DNA of 64,000 nucleotides. Source: Desulfovibrio sp. (GTDB taxonomy: Bacteria; Desulfobacterota; Desulfovibrionia; Desulfovibrionales; Desulfovibrionaceae). Below, piece by piece: positions 9,403 through 17,795 of the stretch. The stretch's first letter is position 1, and every line of letters starts with the position of its first letter. The notes under the pieces are model-generated. The model was not told the origin of the DNA, made no database searches, and worked only from the letters and a program-made list of their open reading frames with translations. The position numbers were made by a program, and so were the translations under genes. Location of the stretch: NCBI RefSeq assembly GCF_009712225.1, contig NZ_WASP01000006.1:62001-126000 (forward strand), given 5' to 3'.

Positions 9403-10359
9403 GTGCTGAGGGAACGTAGCGGAGATTATTTACAGAGGCTCAGGGGTTTTTACTTCGTCGCGAGTACGGGGAGCGTCCATAAGGCCGCCGCACACATGTG
9501 CCGTAACGCCTCCACAATCAGCTACCAAATTCGTTGCCTAGAGGAAGAATTGGGCATTGAACTTTTTGACAGAACAACGAAAAAAATGGTTTTGAATGAG
9601 GCGGGGAAAAAACTTTTAAACTGGACTACCGAAGTTTTTCTTTTGTTTGAAAAGATGAATTTTGATGTTTCTTCATATAAAAATATCGATCAGATAAAAA
9701 TTAGGATTGCATGTACAACATCATTTGCACATTTAGTTGCTGGAGCCATTTCAAATTTTCATGAAAATAATTTTAGTGTGAGTATTTATCAGTGTGGATG
9801 TATTCAAGCATTATCAGCATTACATGATAATAAAGTTGATATTGTCACAGGTGGTGGTCTGGAATTGCCGGTTGAGGAAAACATGGATGTGTTATTCCAA
9901 GCACGCCAACTTCTCGTTTTATCAACTGATAGCCCGTGGGCAGTCTCAATACAGCCCTCCTTGGAGGAGTTGCGCCGTTTACCTCTTATTGGGTTTAACG
10001 TTGAAGACTTTACAGTCTCAAGTGTCGCTTCGCAAGAACGCTTGAACTTAAAAAAACTTTATGAGTATAATTCAAATATTTCTACTAATAGCTACTATAT
10101 GATGCTGGATTTTGTCCGTAAAAAGATAGGAGCTGCTATCTTCGATGAACTATGCTTCCGCGATATAAGAACAAATATGTCAATTGATGGCCTAGCTGTT
10201 TATTCTCTGGACCATGTTTTACCCCGCAATGACTATGGGATATTGGTCTCAAAACATAAACGGAACGATACGCAAATCAATAAATTGATAAAAAATATTA
10301 AGCAGCATGTCGCTGAGCAAATTTTTGAGACGCCTTTTGTAGATTTACCCGTCCTCTAG
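9403..10359 (+). CDS. LysR family transcriptional regulator
   Basis: A ~318-residue LysR regulator. The winged helix-turn-helix is at the N-terminus: FYFVASTGSVHKAAAHMCRNASTISYQIRCLEEELGIELFDRTTKKM, written here only as the family hallmark order (scanning helix, recognition helix, wing). The remainder is the two-lobed effector domain (for example KIRIACTTSFAHL). I chose GTG at 9403 because AGGAG lies 5 bases upstream; the longer frame from ATG 9346 has only a weak site and adds residues absent from the family. Codon use is AT-rich compared with the core genes, as expected for acquired DNA. No operon partner lies beside it, so its target is unclear. Confidence 0.88.
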   Translation: MLRERSGDYLQRLRGFYFVASTGSVHKAAAHMCRNASTISYQIRCLEEELGIELFDRTTKKMVLNEAGKKLLNWTTEVFLLFEKMNFDVSSYKNIDQIKIRIACTTSFAHLVAGAISNFHENNFSVSIYQCGCIQALSALHDNKVDIVTGGGLELPVEENMDVLFQARQLLVLSTDSPWAVSIQPSLEELRRLPLIGFNVEDFTVSSVASQERLNLKKLYEYNSNISTNSYYMMLDFVRKKIGAAIFDELCFRDIRTNMSIDGLAVYSLDHVLPRNDYGILVSKHKRNDTQINKLIKNIKQHVAEQIFETPFVDLPVL

Positions 10360-10413
10360 CTTAGTTAAAAAAATATATTGCATTCTGAAAGACCAATGAA
10401 AGATTAATAAAAA

Positions 10414-11082
10414 TCAGTACGATGGGTGGTGATGAGCCCCGGAAATAGGGTTAAGCGACTCCGCGAGCGGACTTATGCCGTGCAGCTTGGCCCAGGCATC
10501 CGTATCCAGGTTGCCCGCGACAGTGCCAAGAAAAATCACGTCAGTTCGCCGGGCAGCCAGCAGCGCCGCTGCTCCTCCACCACCTGAAAATCCAACCAAT
10601 ATAATCCTCTTAGCACCGCAAGTTGCTTTGGCCTTGTTGATGCCCGCGCCAAGGCTGCCGATAATTTCTTGCGCAAGGCGGGCTGATGTCCAGTATTTCG
10701 CAGAACAGTTCCGGAGGTCACTCCCTGTAACGAACTGACACTGACGTGCCAAATACAGTATTGGATCATGGCTGGGATCAGCCATCGCCAGTCGTAAGCC
10801 CACAGGATCGCGCGGCGTAGGGTCACCTGATGGCCTTGTGCGAGTGCTCCAAGCATGGCCATCTCCTTCAATATAGATTCGCAGCGTTTTCCTTGCCTCA
10901 CGATCACCATGGCGGAATTGCCCATATAAGGTAAATTGCTCTGTTGGGAAACGCACCTCCGTAAATCCTGAAGATTTGGCAAGGTGCAAGGTAGTCTCAC
11001 GCGGGGTTGTGGAACAGCCTGCGAGGAAAATTAGAAATAGGGTCAGCGTGGCGAGCTTGCTTTGCATATATTTACTATCCAT
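10414..11082 (-). CDS. Putative lipoprotein with alpha/beta-hydrolase fold, C-terminus probably lost
   Basis: The protein starts with a lipoprotein signal (MDSKYMQSKLATLTLFLIF then LAGC), so it should be lipidated at Cys and membrane-anchored. The mature part has a central strand (LRIYIEGDGHAW) resembling the oxyanion region and the nucleophile elbow VGFSGGGGAAALLAARR, with Ser as the likely nucleophile. It stops soon after SLNPISGAHHH, before the region where the catalytic Asp and His normally occur, so a C-terminal truncation is likely. The ATG at 11082 or 11067 fits the signal peptide; neither has a clear ribosome site. Function is unknown; related lipoproteins are uncharacterised serine hydrolases. 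Confidence 0.65.
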   Translation of the reverse strand: MDSKYMQSKLATLTLFLIFLAGCSTTPRETTLHLAKSSGFTEVRFPTEQFTLYGQFRHGDREARKTLRIYIEGDGHAWSTRTRPSGDPTPRDPVGLRLAMADPSHDPILYLARQCQFVTGSDLRNCSAKYWTSARLAQEIIGSLGAGINKAKATCGAKRIILVGFSGGGGAAALLAARRTDVIFLGTVAGNLDTDAWAKLHGISPLAESLNPISGAHHHPSY

Positions 11083-11225
11083 TTGCAAAAGGGTTGAATA
11101 GTATTTTGTCTTTGTGTGGGGCTGTCGTGCCAGAATAAAGCGGGGAGGGGACAAGTGCAAAAAAATGGGCCCTGATCCAGCAGAGCCCATAAGGGGAAGG
11201 TCAACATCAATATGCGTTTTCAACG

Positions 11226-11381
11226 CTAATCGTCGTCAGATTGCCCGCTGCCGTCGCAGTCCGGGCAGGTCACCCAGTTATCTCCTCCGCATGAGGGACA
11301 ATTTTCTGGGTGGCGATCAGTGCCGTATTCCAGCGGGCATTCAATTCTTCCCTTACCATTGCACCGACTGCATCTGCTCAT
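11226..11381 (-). CDS. Small Cys-rich DnaJ-type zinc-finger protein, 51 residues
   Basis: A short frame from ATG 11381 to TAG 11226. Seven cysteines occur in the order CxxC-NGKG (residues 4-11), a lone Cys15, CPSCGG (28-33) and CPDC-DGSG (39-46), matching the CxxCxGxG repeats of the DnaJ zinc-binding domain. AGGAG lies about 8 bases before the ATG, and the ATG overlaps the stop of the preceding gene (ATGA), so translation is coupled. It could be a free zinc-ribbon chaperone-like or regulatory peptide. Function unknown. Confidence 0.75.
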   Translation of the reverse strand: MSRCSRCNGKGRIECPLEYGTDRHPENCPSCGGDNWVTCPDCDGSGQSDDD

Positions 11382-11626
11382 AATTCTTCTCCTTCTGCAC
11401 CATCTTTTTTGGGTGGTACCCAGCCATTTCTCTTCATAATACTCCCGATCGCCATTTTTTCAGCCCAGCAATCAGAGTCCTGGCACCGCTGAATCAACTC
11501 ATCCTTGCTACAATCGCGGTATTTCGCCTGATATTTTGCAATCTCCTTGTTTTTTTCATCCACCAAATTATCAACGAAATCCCATACCTTTTTGGCGTAC
11601 CGGAACGCCGTTTCCAGCATGGCCAT
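11378..11626 (-). CDS. Hypothetical protein, 82 residues
   Basis: A small helical, charged protein (MAMLETAFRYAKKVWDFVDN...) with two cysteines in the middle (CQDSDC) and a lysine/glutamate-rich end. I do not recognise a family. The segment MAIGSIMKRNGW hints at a short folded domain. Its stop codon overlaps the start of the Cys-rich gene at 11381, so the two form a translationally coupled pair and may work together. It lies 82 bases downstream of the autotransporter stop, on the same strand but transcribed away from it. Confidence 0.6.
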   Translation of the reverse strand: MAMLETAFRYAKKVWDFVDNLVDEKNKEIAKYQAKYRDCSKDELIQRCQDSDCWAEKMAIGSIMKRNGWVPPKKDGAEGEEL

Positions 11627-11708
11627 TTTTGTCAGCTCCAGTTCGTTTGATTTCTCAGTTACAGTCTTTTGAAGGGATCACTGTCCAGAAAGACAGTAGC
11701 CCACTCTG

Positions 11709-13685
11709 CTAGAATTCCAGACGCAGAAGAGCATTCACACCGTGTGAAGCATGGTGCTCAGAGAATTGATAGTCGTAGTTTGCTGTTATGGAAAAATCAC
11801 CGATACTGTATTTAAGCCCGGCTCCGACTTCCCCTGTCTGGTTGTCCAGCATGGGACTATTTGCTGAAGCCACACCAGTGCTGCCAGGCATGCGCACATC
11901 ATACGTCAGGTGCGTATCTGCCACACTGGAAATCCAACGGGCGCGCAGCTCTGGCGTCAGAACGCCGTTGCCAACAGAAAAATCCGTATTCGCACGAATA
12001 CCAACGGGGATGTTGACGATGTTCAGCTGTGCCCGACCATTATTGGCAATGGCTGAACCCTGCATTTCGGTGTCAAATTTGTGCTGGTCATAAAATCCGT
12101 AGCTGACTCCCATGCTGGGGATGATATTCACACTGGCTGCATGCAGGGTGTACTCCGCCAGCAGATTGGCAGACCAAAGATCGGCGTCATAGTCTGCAGT
12201 GAGCTTTCCAGCCACATTCTCCTGATCTAGACTGTTGTGGGTACGCATCCAGCCGCCGCTGGCAGTTAGCGTGAAGGGATCAAGGTTCCAGCTGCCATAC
12301 AGGCTCATGCCGCCATAATTGAGATGGTTCTTTGTTTTAGCCAGGTCTCCCGTTGACTGCACATAGCCTGCGCCAAGATTGCCAGCCACGCCCACTCGAT
12401 AGTTTCCGAAGGTGTAATCCGCACCGAACACAAGCCCATACGTGTCCGCATTATAGCCAGTATCAAAGCTGCCCACACTGATGCCGAATCCACGATCATG
12501 CATGTAAACGGGGCTGGCCCATATGCCCAATCCCTGTTTCCACAACGGGTCATCCAACGAATCACCCGCACTCATGCCGGATTGGCCTCCTGAATCTCCA
12601 GAAAGTGATGCGGTAACGCTTCCCGGAGCCATAGCTTGGCCTGAGGCTCGGGCAGCGATTGCCCCAACGTTTTGGGTGTTTGTGGAAACTGCGGCCACGC
12701 CCCCGGCCCCTACAGAGGAAGCATAGGAGGCCGAGGTAACGGCCTGAGCTGCCGATGAGCCCTTGGTCACAGCCGAGTCCATGAAAGCATTGGTCCCAGG
12801 GGTGTAACCATCAACAATCCCAGCCAGTTCTTTCGGCAACATCGGCATAGCCGCCTGAGCTGCTCTGCGAGATACTGAAGCCAGCAAAGAGTTACCGCTG
12901 TAGGTCAGGCCCGACATGGAAAAGAGCACATCATTGGTCGTTAGCTGCACTGCTGACAAATCAGAAACAGGTGTTCCTGCGCTGCCTTGGTCAATAGAGG
13001 TCACGCCGGTGGCGAGATAAATGTTCTGGGTCTGTCCCACTCCGATTTTTGCCTTGGTAACGTTTGTAACCAGGCCATTGATGGTGATTGTGCCGAGATC
13101 AACCGTTCCAGTCTGATGCGGGTTAAAGCTGAGAACACCGCTACCACTCGCTGCATACCCGTTGCCCGCGTATCCAAGGTTGATGGGTGCATCAGAAGCT
13201 TGCGTTGCCACCAGCGGGATATTGATCCGTGAACTGTCTATGCCAAGGCTGCTTGTGGTCAGGCTGCCCGCTCTTGAGCCCAGAGTGACTGTCGTTCCTT
13301 CGCGGATGGACAGGCTATTGCTCACCAGAGACGCATTGTCCCCAAACACTACAGAACCTCCCCGGATCACAGCTCGACCATTGAGCCGGTCTTCAAGGCC
13401 ACTGACGCCCAGTACGGAGATGTTGCCGCTGTTATCCAGGTGGAGCGGAGCTGTACCCAATCCTGTCGCCTGATTAAGCGTTCCATTGTTGAGCAGCAGA
13501 GTTGTTCCGCCGCTGATGGTAATGTTCTCCGATTGCGAGGTAGCAGTTGTGGAAGTCACTGCCGTGTCGCTGCTGAGCGTTATGCCTCCTGTGGTGTCCC
13601 ATATGTCGGCAGCGTTTGAGCTGATGGGGTTAACAGCCATCAGGGTTAACGCCAAAGCGACTTTCCGTATTGAGCTAAATCCCAT
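11709..13685 (-). CDS. Autotransporter (type V secretion) with beta-barrel domain
   Basis: A 658-residue outer-membrane autotransporter. Residues 1-25 are a Sec signal peptide ending SSNA-AD. The passenger (about 26-370) is rich in Gly, Ser, Thr and Asn with repeated short strands (ITISGGTTLLLNNGTLN; ISVLGVSGLE), typical of a beta-helix. From about residue 385 the barrel domain begins (WKQGLGIWASPVYM), with many alternating aromatic strands, and it ends in LLRLEF, where the terminal Phe is the BAM recognition signal. The passenger is short compared with classical adhesins. A divergent XRE regulator starts 153 bases away and may control it. Its role is probably surface adhesion or biofilm; this is inference. 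Confidence 0.9.
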   Translation of the reverse strand: MGFSSIRKVALALTLMAVNPISSNAADIWDTTGGITLSSDTAVTSTTATSQSENITISGGTTLLLNNGTLNQATGLGTAPLHLDNSGNISVLGVSGLEDRLNGRAVIRGGSVVFGDNASLVSNSLSIREGTTVTLGSRAGSLTTSSLGIDSSRINIPLVATQASDAPINLGYAGNGYAASGSGVLSFNPHQTGTVDLGTITINGLVTNVTKAKIGVGQTQNIYLATGVTSIDQGSAGTPVSDLSAVQLTTNDVLFSMSGLTYSGNSLLASVSRRAAQAAMPMLPKELAGIVDGYTPGTNAFMDSAVTKGSSAAQAVTSASYASSVGAGGVAAVSTNTQNVGAIAARASGQAMAPGSVTASLSGDSGGQSGMSAGDSLDDPLWKQGLGIWASPVYMHDRGFGISVGSFDTGYNADTYGLVFGADYTFGNYRVGVAGNLGAGYVQSTGDLAKTKNHLNYGGMSLYGSWNLDPFTLTASGGWMRTHNSLDQENVAGKLTADYDADLWSANLLAEYTLHAASVNIIPSMGVSYGFYDQHKFDTEMQGSAIANNGRAQLNIVNIPVGIRANTDFSVGNGVLTPELRARWISSVADTHLTYDVRMPGSTGVASANSPMLDNQTGEVGAGLKYSIGDFSITANYDYQFSEHHASHGVNALLRLEF

Positions 13686-13837
13686 TTTCCCTCCTTACCC
13701 TTGGCAAAGTTTTGATTGGTTCAAGAGTCAAGCCAGCTCAATTCTAGCTATATAGACTTTAAAAGTCGATAATTAAATTTAAAAATCTTAGACAGGCGAT
13801 GCAAATTTCATGGCAAATGTAATTAAGAGGTATGCTT

Positions 13838-14176
13838 ATGAAACTTGCAGAGCTTGTTGGAGAGAATATCACCGTACGCCGCAGGCAGCTTGGGCTGAGC
13901 CAAAAGGAATTGGCAACATTGCTAGGCATAACTCAGGATGCCATGACACGGATGGAAAAAGGGAAGATAGCGCCTAAAATGAGCCGCCTAGAAGACCTCG
14001 CTGCCCATCTGCAATGTCCTGTCAGCTATTTTTTCAGAACCCAATCGGATGCGGTCCTTGAAAAAGCTACTTCAATTGCGGAAATCCTTATGACCGTTCC
14101 TGGCGCTGGGCAGGAAGCACTTGTAAATTTGGTTGCAGAAACTGCCAGAGTGATGAATTTGAAGAATGAAAAATGA
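13838..14176 (+). CDS. XRE family helix-turn-helix regulator
   Basis: A 112-residue protein whose first 65 residues form a Cro/C1-type helix-turn-helix (VRRRQLGLSQKELATLLG, then ITQDAMTRMEKGKIAPKMSR, then LEDLAAHLQCPVSYFF). The rest is a short helical tail that may dimerise. ATG at 13838 sits 5-6 bases after AAGAGG; the ATG two codons earlier is too close to it. It is read divergently from the autotransporter and ends in its own terminator, so it may regulate that gene. It could instead be a phage-type repressor for the satellite block to its right. Confidence 0.85.
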   Translation: MKLAELVGENITVRRRQLGLSQKELATLLGITQDAMTRMEKGKIAPKMSRLEDLAAHLQCPVSYFFRTQSDAVLEKATSIAEILMTVPGAGQEALVNLVAETARVMNLKNEK

Positions 14177-14178
14177 AA

Positions 14179-14213
14179 GCGAGTGTTGCTCGTGAAAACA
14201 ACACTCGCCTTTT
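14179..14213 (+). terminator. Intrinsic terminator of the XRE gene
   Basis: A 10-bp perfect stem (14179-14188 with 14199-14208), a 10-base loop and a short T run, starting 2 bases after the XRE stop codon. Confidence 0.8.
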
Positions 14214-14356
14214 CAATGCATAGAGCGATAGGGCATGACAGGATTAAAGCTTTTAATAGGGGGCTCATCCTAAACAAAACCCTAAAGGTTCTCTTTTGTC
14301 ATGTCTCTGGCTATTCATGGAATTGGGTATATCAATCACAGCAGAATCAGTGATTT

Positions 14357-14983
14357 TCAGTCGGCATTACTCTTCTTTACCCTGGATGAAGATGACACCC
14401 TTGACCCCTTCGGGTTGTGTTCCTTGGTTCTAGTTTTAGCCAGATAGCTCCCAGAATACACTGTGTTGTTCTTCTTCTGCTCAAAATCATCTGCGTTCCT
14501 GTCTATCATGATGCCTTTCTGTCCATTACTTTCTGAGAAATGAACTAGTCCATCATTGTCAGTACCAAGCTTGTTTTTCACTTGCTTATTGAGTTCTGCA
14601 TAGACAGAGTATCCATTCTGGATGGCATTGCCGTTTGCTAGTGCCATGACATGGAAATGAGGTTTGGCTTCTAAAGAGGTTTGCTCTGTTGTTACAATGA
14701 ATTTAAGGTCTGGTTGGTTCTTCGAGTCTTTAAATCTTGAATTGATGTTTCTTTTGGTGTTCTCAATGACACGTGTAACTTCTCTTCTTGTAAGGACTCT
14801 TTCAGTGTCTTGTTCAGAATGGATATCTGCTCTTAAAGCAAGAACTTTTGAATGGTTATCTGTCATGTACTCAACAGTATTGATGATTTGGTCTAAAGGT
14901 TTCGTGCTGCATGGCAGGTTGTTGTTCTTGCCAGTGTTTATAGTGTAGCCACGATACGTATTTGATGTAGTTGTGTTCGGCAT
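14357..14983 (-). CDS. Inovirus Gp2 / YagK-YfjJ-like replication-type protein
   Basis: A 208-residue protein matching the pattern of inovirus Gp2/YagK-YfjJ proteins: an N-terminal region, then KVLALRADIHSEQD, a helix (TRREVTRVIENTKRNINSRF), the central KFIVTTEQTSLEAKPHFHVM and YSVYAELNKQVKNKLG. The PHFHVMALANG stretch contains His-x-His flanked by hydrophobic residues, as in HUH replication initiators, so a role in starting replication of the element is plausible. The tail is basic and serine-rich. Codon use is strongly AT-biased against the core genes. A 14-bp inverted repeat lies 56 bases upstream and could be its site. Family assignment is by motif only. Confidence 0.72.
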   Translation of the reverse strand: MPNTTTSNTYRGYTINTGKNNNLPCSTKPLDQIINTVEYMTDNHSKVLALRADIHSEQDTERVLTRREVTRVIENTKRNINSRFKDSKNQPDLKFIVTTEQTSLEAKPHFHVMALANGNAIQNGYSVYAELNKQVKNKLGTDNDGLVHFSESNGQKGIMIDRNADDFEQKKNNTVYSGSYLAKTRTKEHNPKGSRVSSSSRVKKSNAD

Positions 14984-15586
14984 GATAGTTCTCCATTTTT
15001 TATAAAAGTCATTTTATTAGTTGGTTGAGTAAATAATAACAGGGGTATGCATCTTGGTAATGCATACCCCTGTATTGTTTGCAACTAGAGGGGGTGGATG
15101 TTTTAACTTCTTGTGTTTGTTTTTAGTTGCCTAAAAATATTTTATGGTTACGGATGCATTTTAGATCTATCTTATAATTTAAATTAAATTCGTTTAGTTA
15201 TGTGGTATTTGCATTTAACCAACTAGGTTGCTTCATGATATGCTTAACTAATAATATTAGGATATTACTAATTAACCGGGGGAAATTGTGTTTCATACTT
15301 ACCGGTAGAGAGGGTGATTTGAAAAAATAATTCCAATATTTCAGCATAATATATTATGCGACAAAGTTCATTCTTTGATGATGTATCAAATCAAGATCAT
15401 TAGTGCGAAACTGTTATCATAAATATGTTCCTTGCGGGAGAAAAACTTTTAACTTGGTTTTATTGCTGTTAATCCAGATGGCTATAATTAGCTAAAACAG
15501 TACGCATAGATGTAATTTCCCCCCTAGTACTTAGAGGTAAGTACAATTTCAAATGACAATGACACGCTGATTTGCCGATAAATTTG
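14984..15586. other. AT-rich non-coding region between two island operons
   Basis: No gene is seen. Besides the inverted repeat at 15039-15073, there are several scattered copies of TTAGTTGG/CCAACTA-like words (for example near 15019 and 15217) and a smaller palindrome (gtactta/taagtac, 15527-15544). The composition and the neighbouring replication-type protein make it a candidate origin or control region. Confidence 0.4.
15039..15073. repeat. 14-bp perfect inverted repeat upstream of the Gp2-like gene
   Basis: Positions 15039-15052 and 15060-15073 are exact reverse complements with a 7-base loop; the GC-rich arm (CAGGGG) is surrounded by AT-rich DNA. The T run is weak on either side, so an origin hairpin or operator fits at least as well as a terminator. 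Confidence 0.7.
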
Positions 15587-15624
15587 ACAAAAAAGGCGTC
15601 TAGGACCATTGCCTAGACGCCTTT
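15587..15624 (-). terminator. Intrinsic terminator of the DUF3987 operon
   Basis: A 13-bp perfect stem (15592-15604 with 15612-15624), a 7-base loop and, on the minus strand, a run of six T residues. It lies 36 bases downstream of the DUF3987 stop codon. Confidence 0.88.
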
Positions 15625-15659
15625 ACGTGCATGAAATTGAATAATTATCGCTTTTCTAA

Positions 15660-17465
15660 CTAATTTACACAGTCGTAGAAATTGGGGTGCAGAGCGACCT
15701 TAAGGTTGTTTGTTGCATCGTCGTAAACAGCTAAATAGTTATACGTTTCAAGCAGCCTTAATGCATTGTTTACCTCTTTAGACTTACAGCCAATACGTTG
15801 TTGTAGTGTTGTCGAGTCTATCCCATCAGCAATGAGTTTGTTTTGTTCCCAAAAATCTGTGACATTGCCTAAACTTTCAAGGATCTTGCGTGCCACGCTG
15901 TAGGCGGCCAATCCTAATGGGCTGTATGCGTACTTGATGTGTGAAAATGAAGCGCGGACAAGGGTGATTGCCGTCTGTATTTCTTCCGCATTAATAGGGT
16001 GCAAATGCGGTTGATCGGTATTCCATGCATGAATATCCCACGCAAAGCGTACCGCTTGTCCATGTGCCTTCAGCATACAAGGAGCTGCAGCTTCAGGCAT
16101 AATTGGAATCTCATTATACCGAATATGCTTTTCAAAATTTTTAACGAGCTCTAGCGCGTCAGGGGTTACTCCAACTTCATAGCGTGGAGCATTCTTATCT
16201 TGCGTATGATAAAGATGGAGAAGGCTCTTTATCTTTGAATTATATGCCGCTAGGCCATCCCCCATGTTAAATCCGTACGGCGCAAGTATTGAGCCTTGGT
16301 GAAAATAGGGCACAAAGCGTGCAGTCACGCCGTTTTCATTTAAGAATTCGTTGGCGTACAGTTTGGAGGCTACTACAGGTTGCACAAGGTTGATCATCGG
16401 TAGCGCAGGGTGTGCCAAATTAATTTTTTTTCTTGCGTTTTCATACACGTATGGCTCTTGCGTGTGCCCGCGAAGAAACAGGTATGCATCCTCTGGCGAG
16501 CAGAGCATCCTGCTGGCAATCATATTACCTTCAGCAGTTATACATCCTTGACATTCCCCCTGTTCACTAAGAGCGGCTGCTAGTTGAAAAGATGTGCATT
16601 TGTCTACCAGTATCTGGACCGGAGGAGTTATCTCAACGGATTGCGCTAGGTTGCAATTGAATTGCGCTGCCTCATCAATAGCTCGCTGAAGAAAGTCCAA
16701 TTCGTCTTTCTGCTCCATTGTTGCACATTCTTTGAGGGCAGCCTCAATTATTTTTCTTGAACGGCTTCCAGTAGCCTTTGATGCTAGCCGTTTCTTTTCT
16801 TTGGCATTTTTTGATAGTTCCTCAAACATTTCATTCGCTTCGGAACAAAACAAATTGAATGGCGCACGTAGGTGTTTTGTAAGTGATGATTTTTTTGTGC
16901 CTGCTGAGGAGACTTGTATTATCATATCGACAGCTGGCTCAGACCAAGTATCAGTGAGTTTTATGTTAATCCTGCCCCATGTCGCAATGGAAACGGACGC
17001 CAATATGGCATACATAATTCCAAGTGCATTTAATCCCGTCAGGCCTGATAGATAATATGCAGTATTGGCAATGCAATGTGACTTAATATAAGGGATAAAA
17101 CTGTCGAGTTGTATATTCTGAATCGGAATGATTTGAGCACCGCTTAAGCTCCATTGTTTCTGGCTGATGCGCTTTTTACGCTCACTCTCTTCCGCATTTT
17201 TTTTATATTCCTTGGCTTCATTGAAACACCGGTTCGCCCACTCTAATTCGTGAAGTGGATTCATGGGGGCAGCTCTTTGGGAGTGAATCATCCCAAGTTG
17301 GGGCTGAGAAAAAGTCGTATTACTTTGAGGTTGAGAAACCGGAGGAGAGCTTTGCTTACTGGGCAAGCAGTGCTTTCTTGATTGAGAGAGAAAATTGAAC
17401 CCAACAACCATGCTGGCGCTTCCACCATTTTTATCGGCCTGAACGACGAGGCTATCAAAACTCAT
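15660..17465 (-). CDS. DUF3987 (YfjI-like) protein, probable element helicase/primase
   Basis: A 601-residue protein of the YfjI/DUF3987 type. The N-terminal 100 residues are low-complexity and coiled coil. The NTPase core starts around residue 140 (GLNALGIMYAILASVSIATWGR) with a P-loop-like VSSAGTKKSSLTKHLRAPF at about 185-203, in which the usual Gly before Lys is Lys. A DE-type strand is not obvious. The C-terminal 80 residues look like a winged helix (LQQRIGCKSKEVNNALRLLE). ATG at 17465 follows AAGGAG; six further upstream codons lack a site. In phage satellites this family stands at the place of the replication helicase-primase, which fits the neighbouring AlpA and integrase. Confidence 0.8.
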   Translation of the reverse strand: MSFDSLVVQADKNGGSASMVVGFNFLSQSRKHCLPSKQSSPPVSQPQSNTTFSQPQLGMIHSQRAAPMNPLHELEWANRCFNEAKEYKKNAEESERKKRISQKQWSLSGAQIIPIQNIQLDSFIPYIKSHCIANTAYYLSGLTGLNALGIMYAILASVSIATWGRINIKLTDTWSEPAVDMIIQVSSAGTKKSSLTKHLRAPFNLFCSEANEMFEELSKNAKEKKRLASKATGSRSRKIIEAALKECATMEQKDELDFLQRAIDEAAQFNCNLAQSVEITPPVQILVDKCTSFQLAAALSEQGECQGCITAEGNMIASRMLCSPEDAYLFLRGHTQEPYVYENARKKINLAHPALPMINLVQPVVASKLYANEFLNENGVTARFVPYFHQGSILAPYGFNMGDGLAAYNSKIKSLLHLYHTQDKNAPRYEVGVTPDALELVKNFEKHIRYNEIPIMPEAAAPCMLKAHGQAVRFAWDIHAWNTDQPHLHPINAEEIQTAITLVRASFSHIKYAYSPLGLAAYSVARKILESLGNVTDFWEQNKLIADGIDSTTLQQRIGCKSKEVNNALRLLETYNYLAVYDDATNNLKVALHPNFYDCVN

Positions 17466-17485
17466 TAATATTCTCCTTGGCAAAG

Positions 17486-17520
17486 TCTGTTAGGCGGGAG
17501 ACACTTTCCCGCCTAACAGA
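17486..17520 (-). promoter_or_regulatory. 14-bp perfect hairpin just before the DUF3987 gene
   Basis: Arms 17486-17499 and 17507-17520 are exact reverse complements with a 7-base loop, between the stop of the upstream gene (17529) and the ribosome site of the DUF3987 gene. No T run follows on the minus strand, so it looks like an mRNA-processing, stability or translation-control element rather than a simple terminator. Confidence 0.6.
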
Positions 17521-17528
17521 CTGACCTT

Positions 17529-17795
17529 TTAACTCCCTACGGAAACATTGACTTCCAGAGTATCAGGGACAAGCTCAAGCCGAAATTTCGTCTTAATGCT
17601 AATTGTACTGATCCTGTCGAACTTATCTTGAGATGTGTCTGCGAGATTGTTCACGGCAGCAAGGAGCACCTTTTCGACGGTGTCACTAATTTGCTCACTG
17701 AAACTAGTCGCCGAAAAATCCGGTGGAAGAACTTCAACTTCAATTGCCTTGCTCTCAAGGCTCGGTATAGTGATATCCCTATTGATTGTGCTCAT
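17529..17795 (-). CDS. Hypothetical protein (satellite operon)
   Basis: An 88-residue protein (MSTINRDITIPSLESKAIEVEVLPPDFSATSFS...) with mostly acidic, strand-forming sequence ending in VNVSVGS. No family recognised, no signal or membrane segment. Its start overlaps the end of the preceding gene by 17 bases, so they are cotranscribed and probably coupled. It sits upstream of the DUF3987 gene, separated by the hairpin at 17486-17520, and likely belongs to the replication or control part of the satellite-like block. Confidence 0.65.
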   Translation of the reverse strand: MSTINRDITIPSLESKAIEVEVLPPDFSATSFSEQISDTVEKVLLAAVNNLADTSQDKFDRISTISIKTKFRLELVPDTLEVNVSVGS

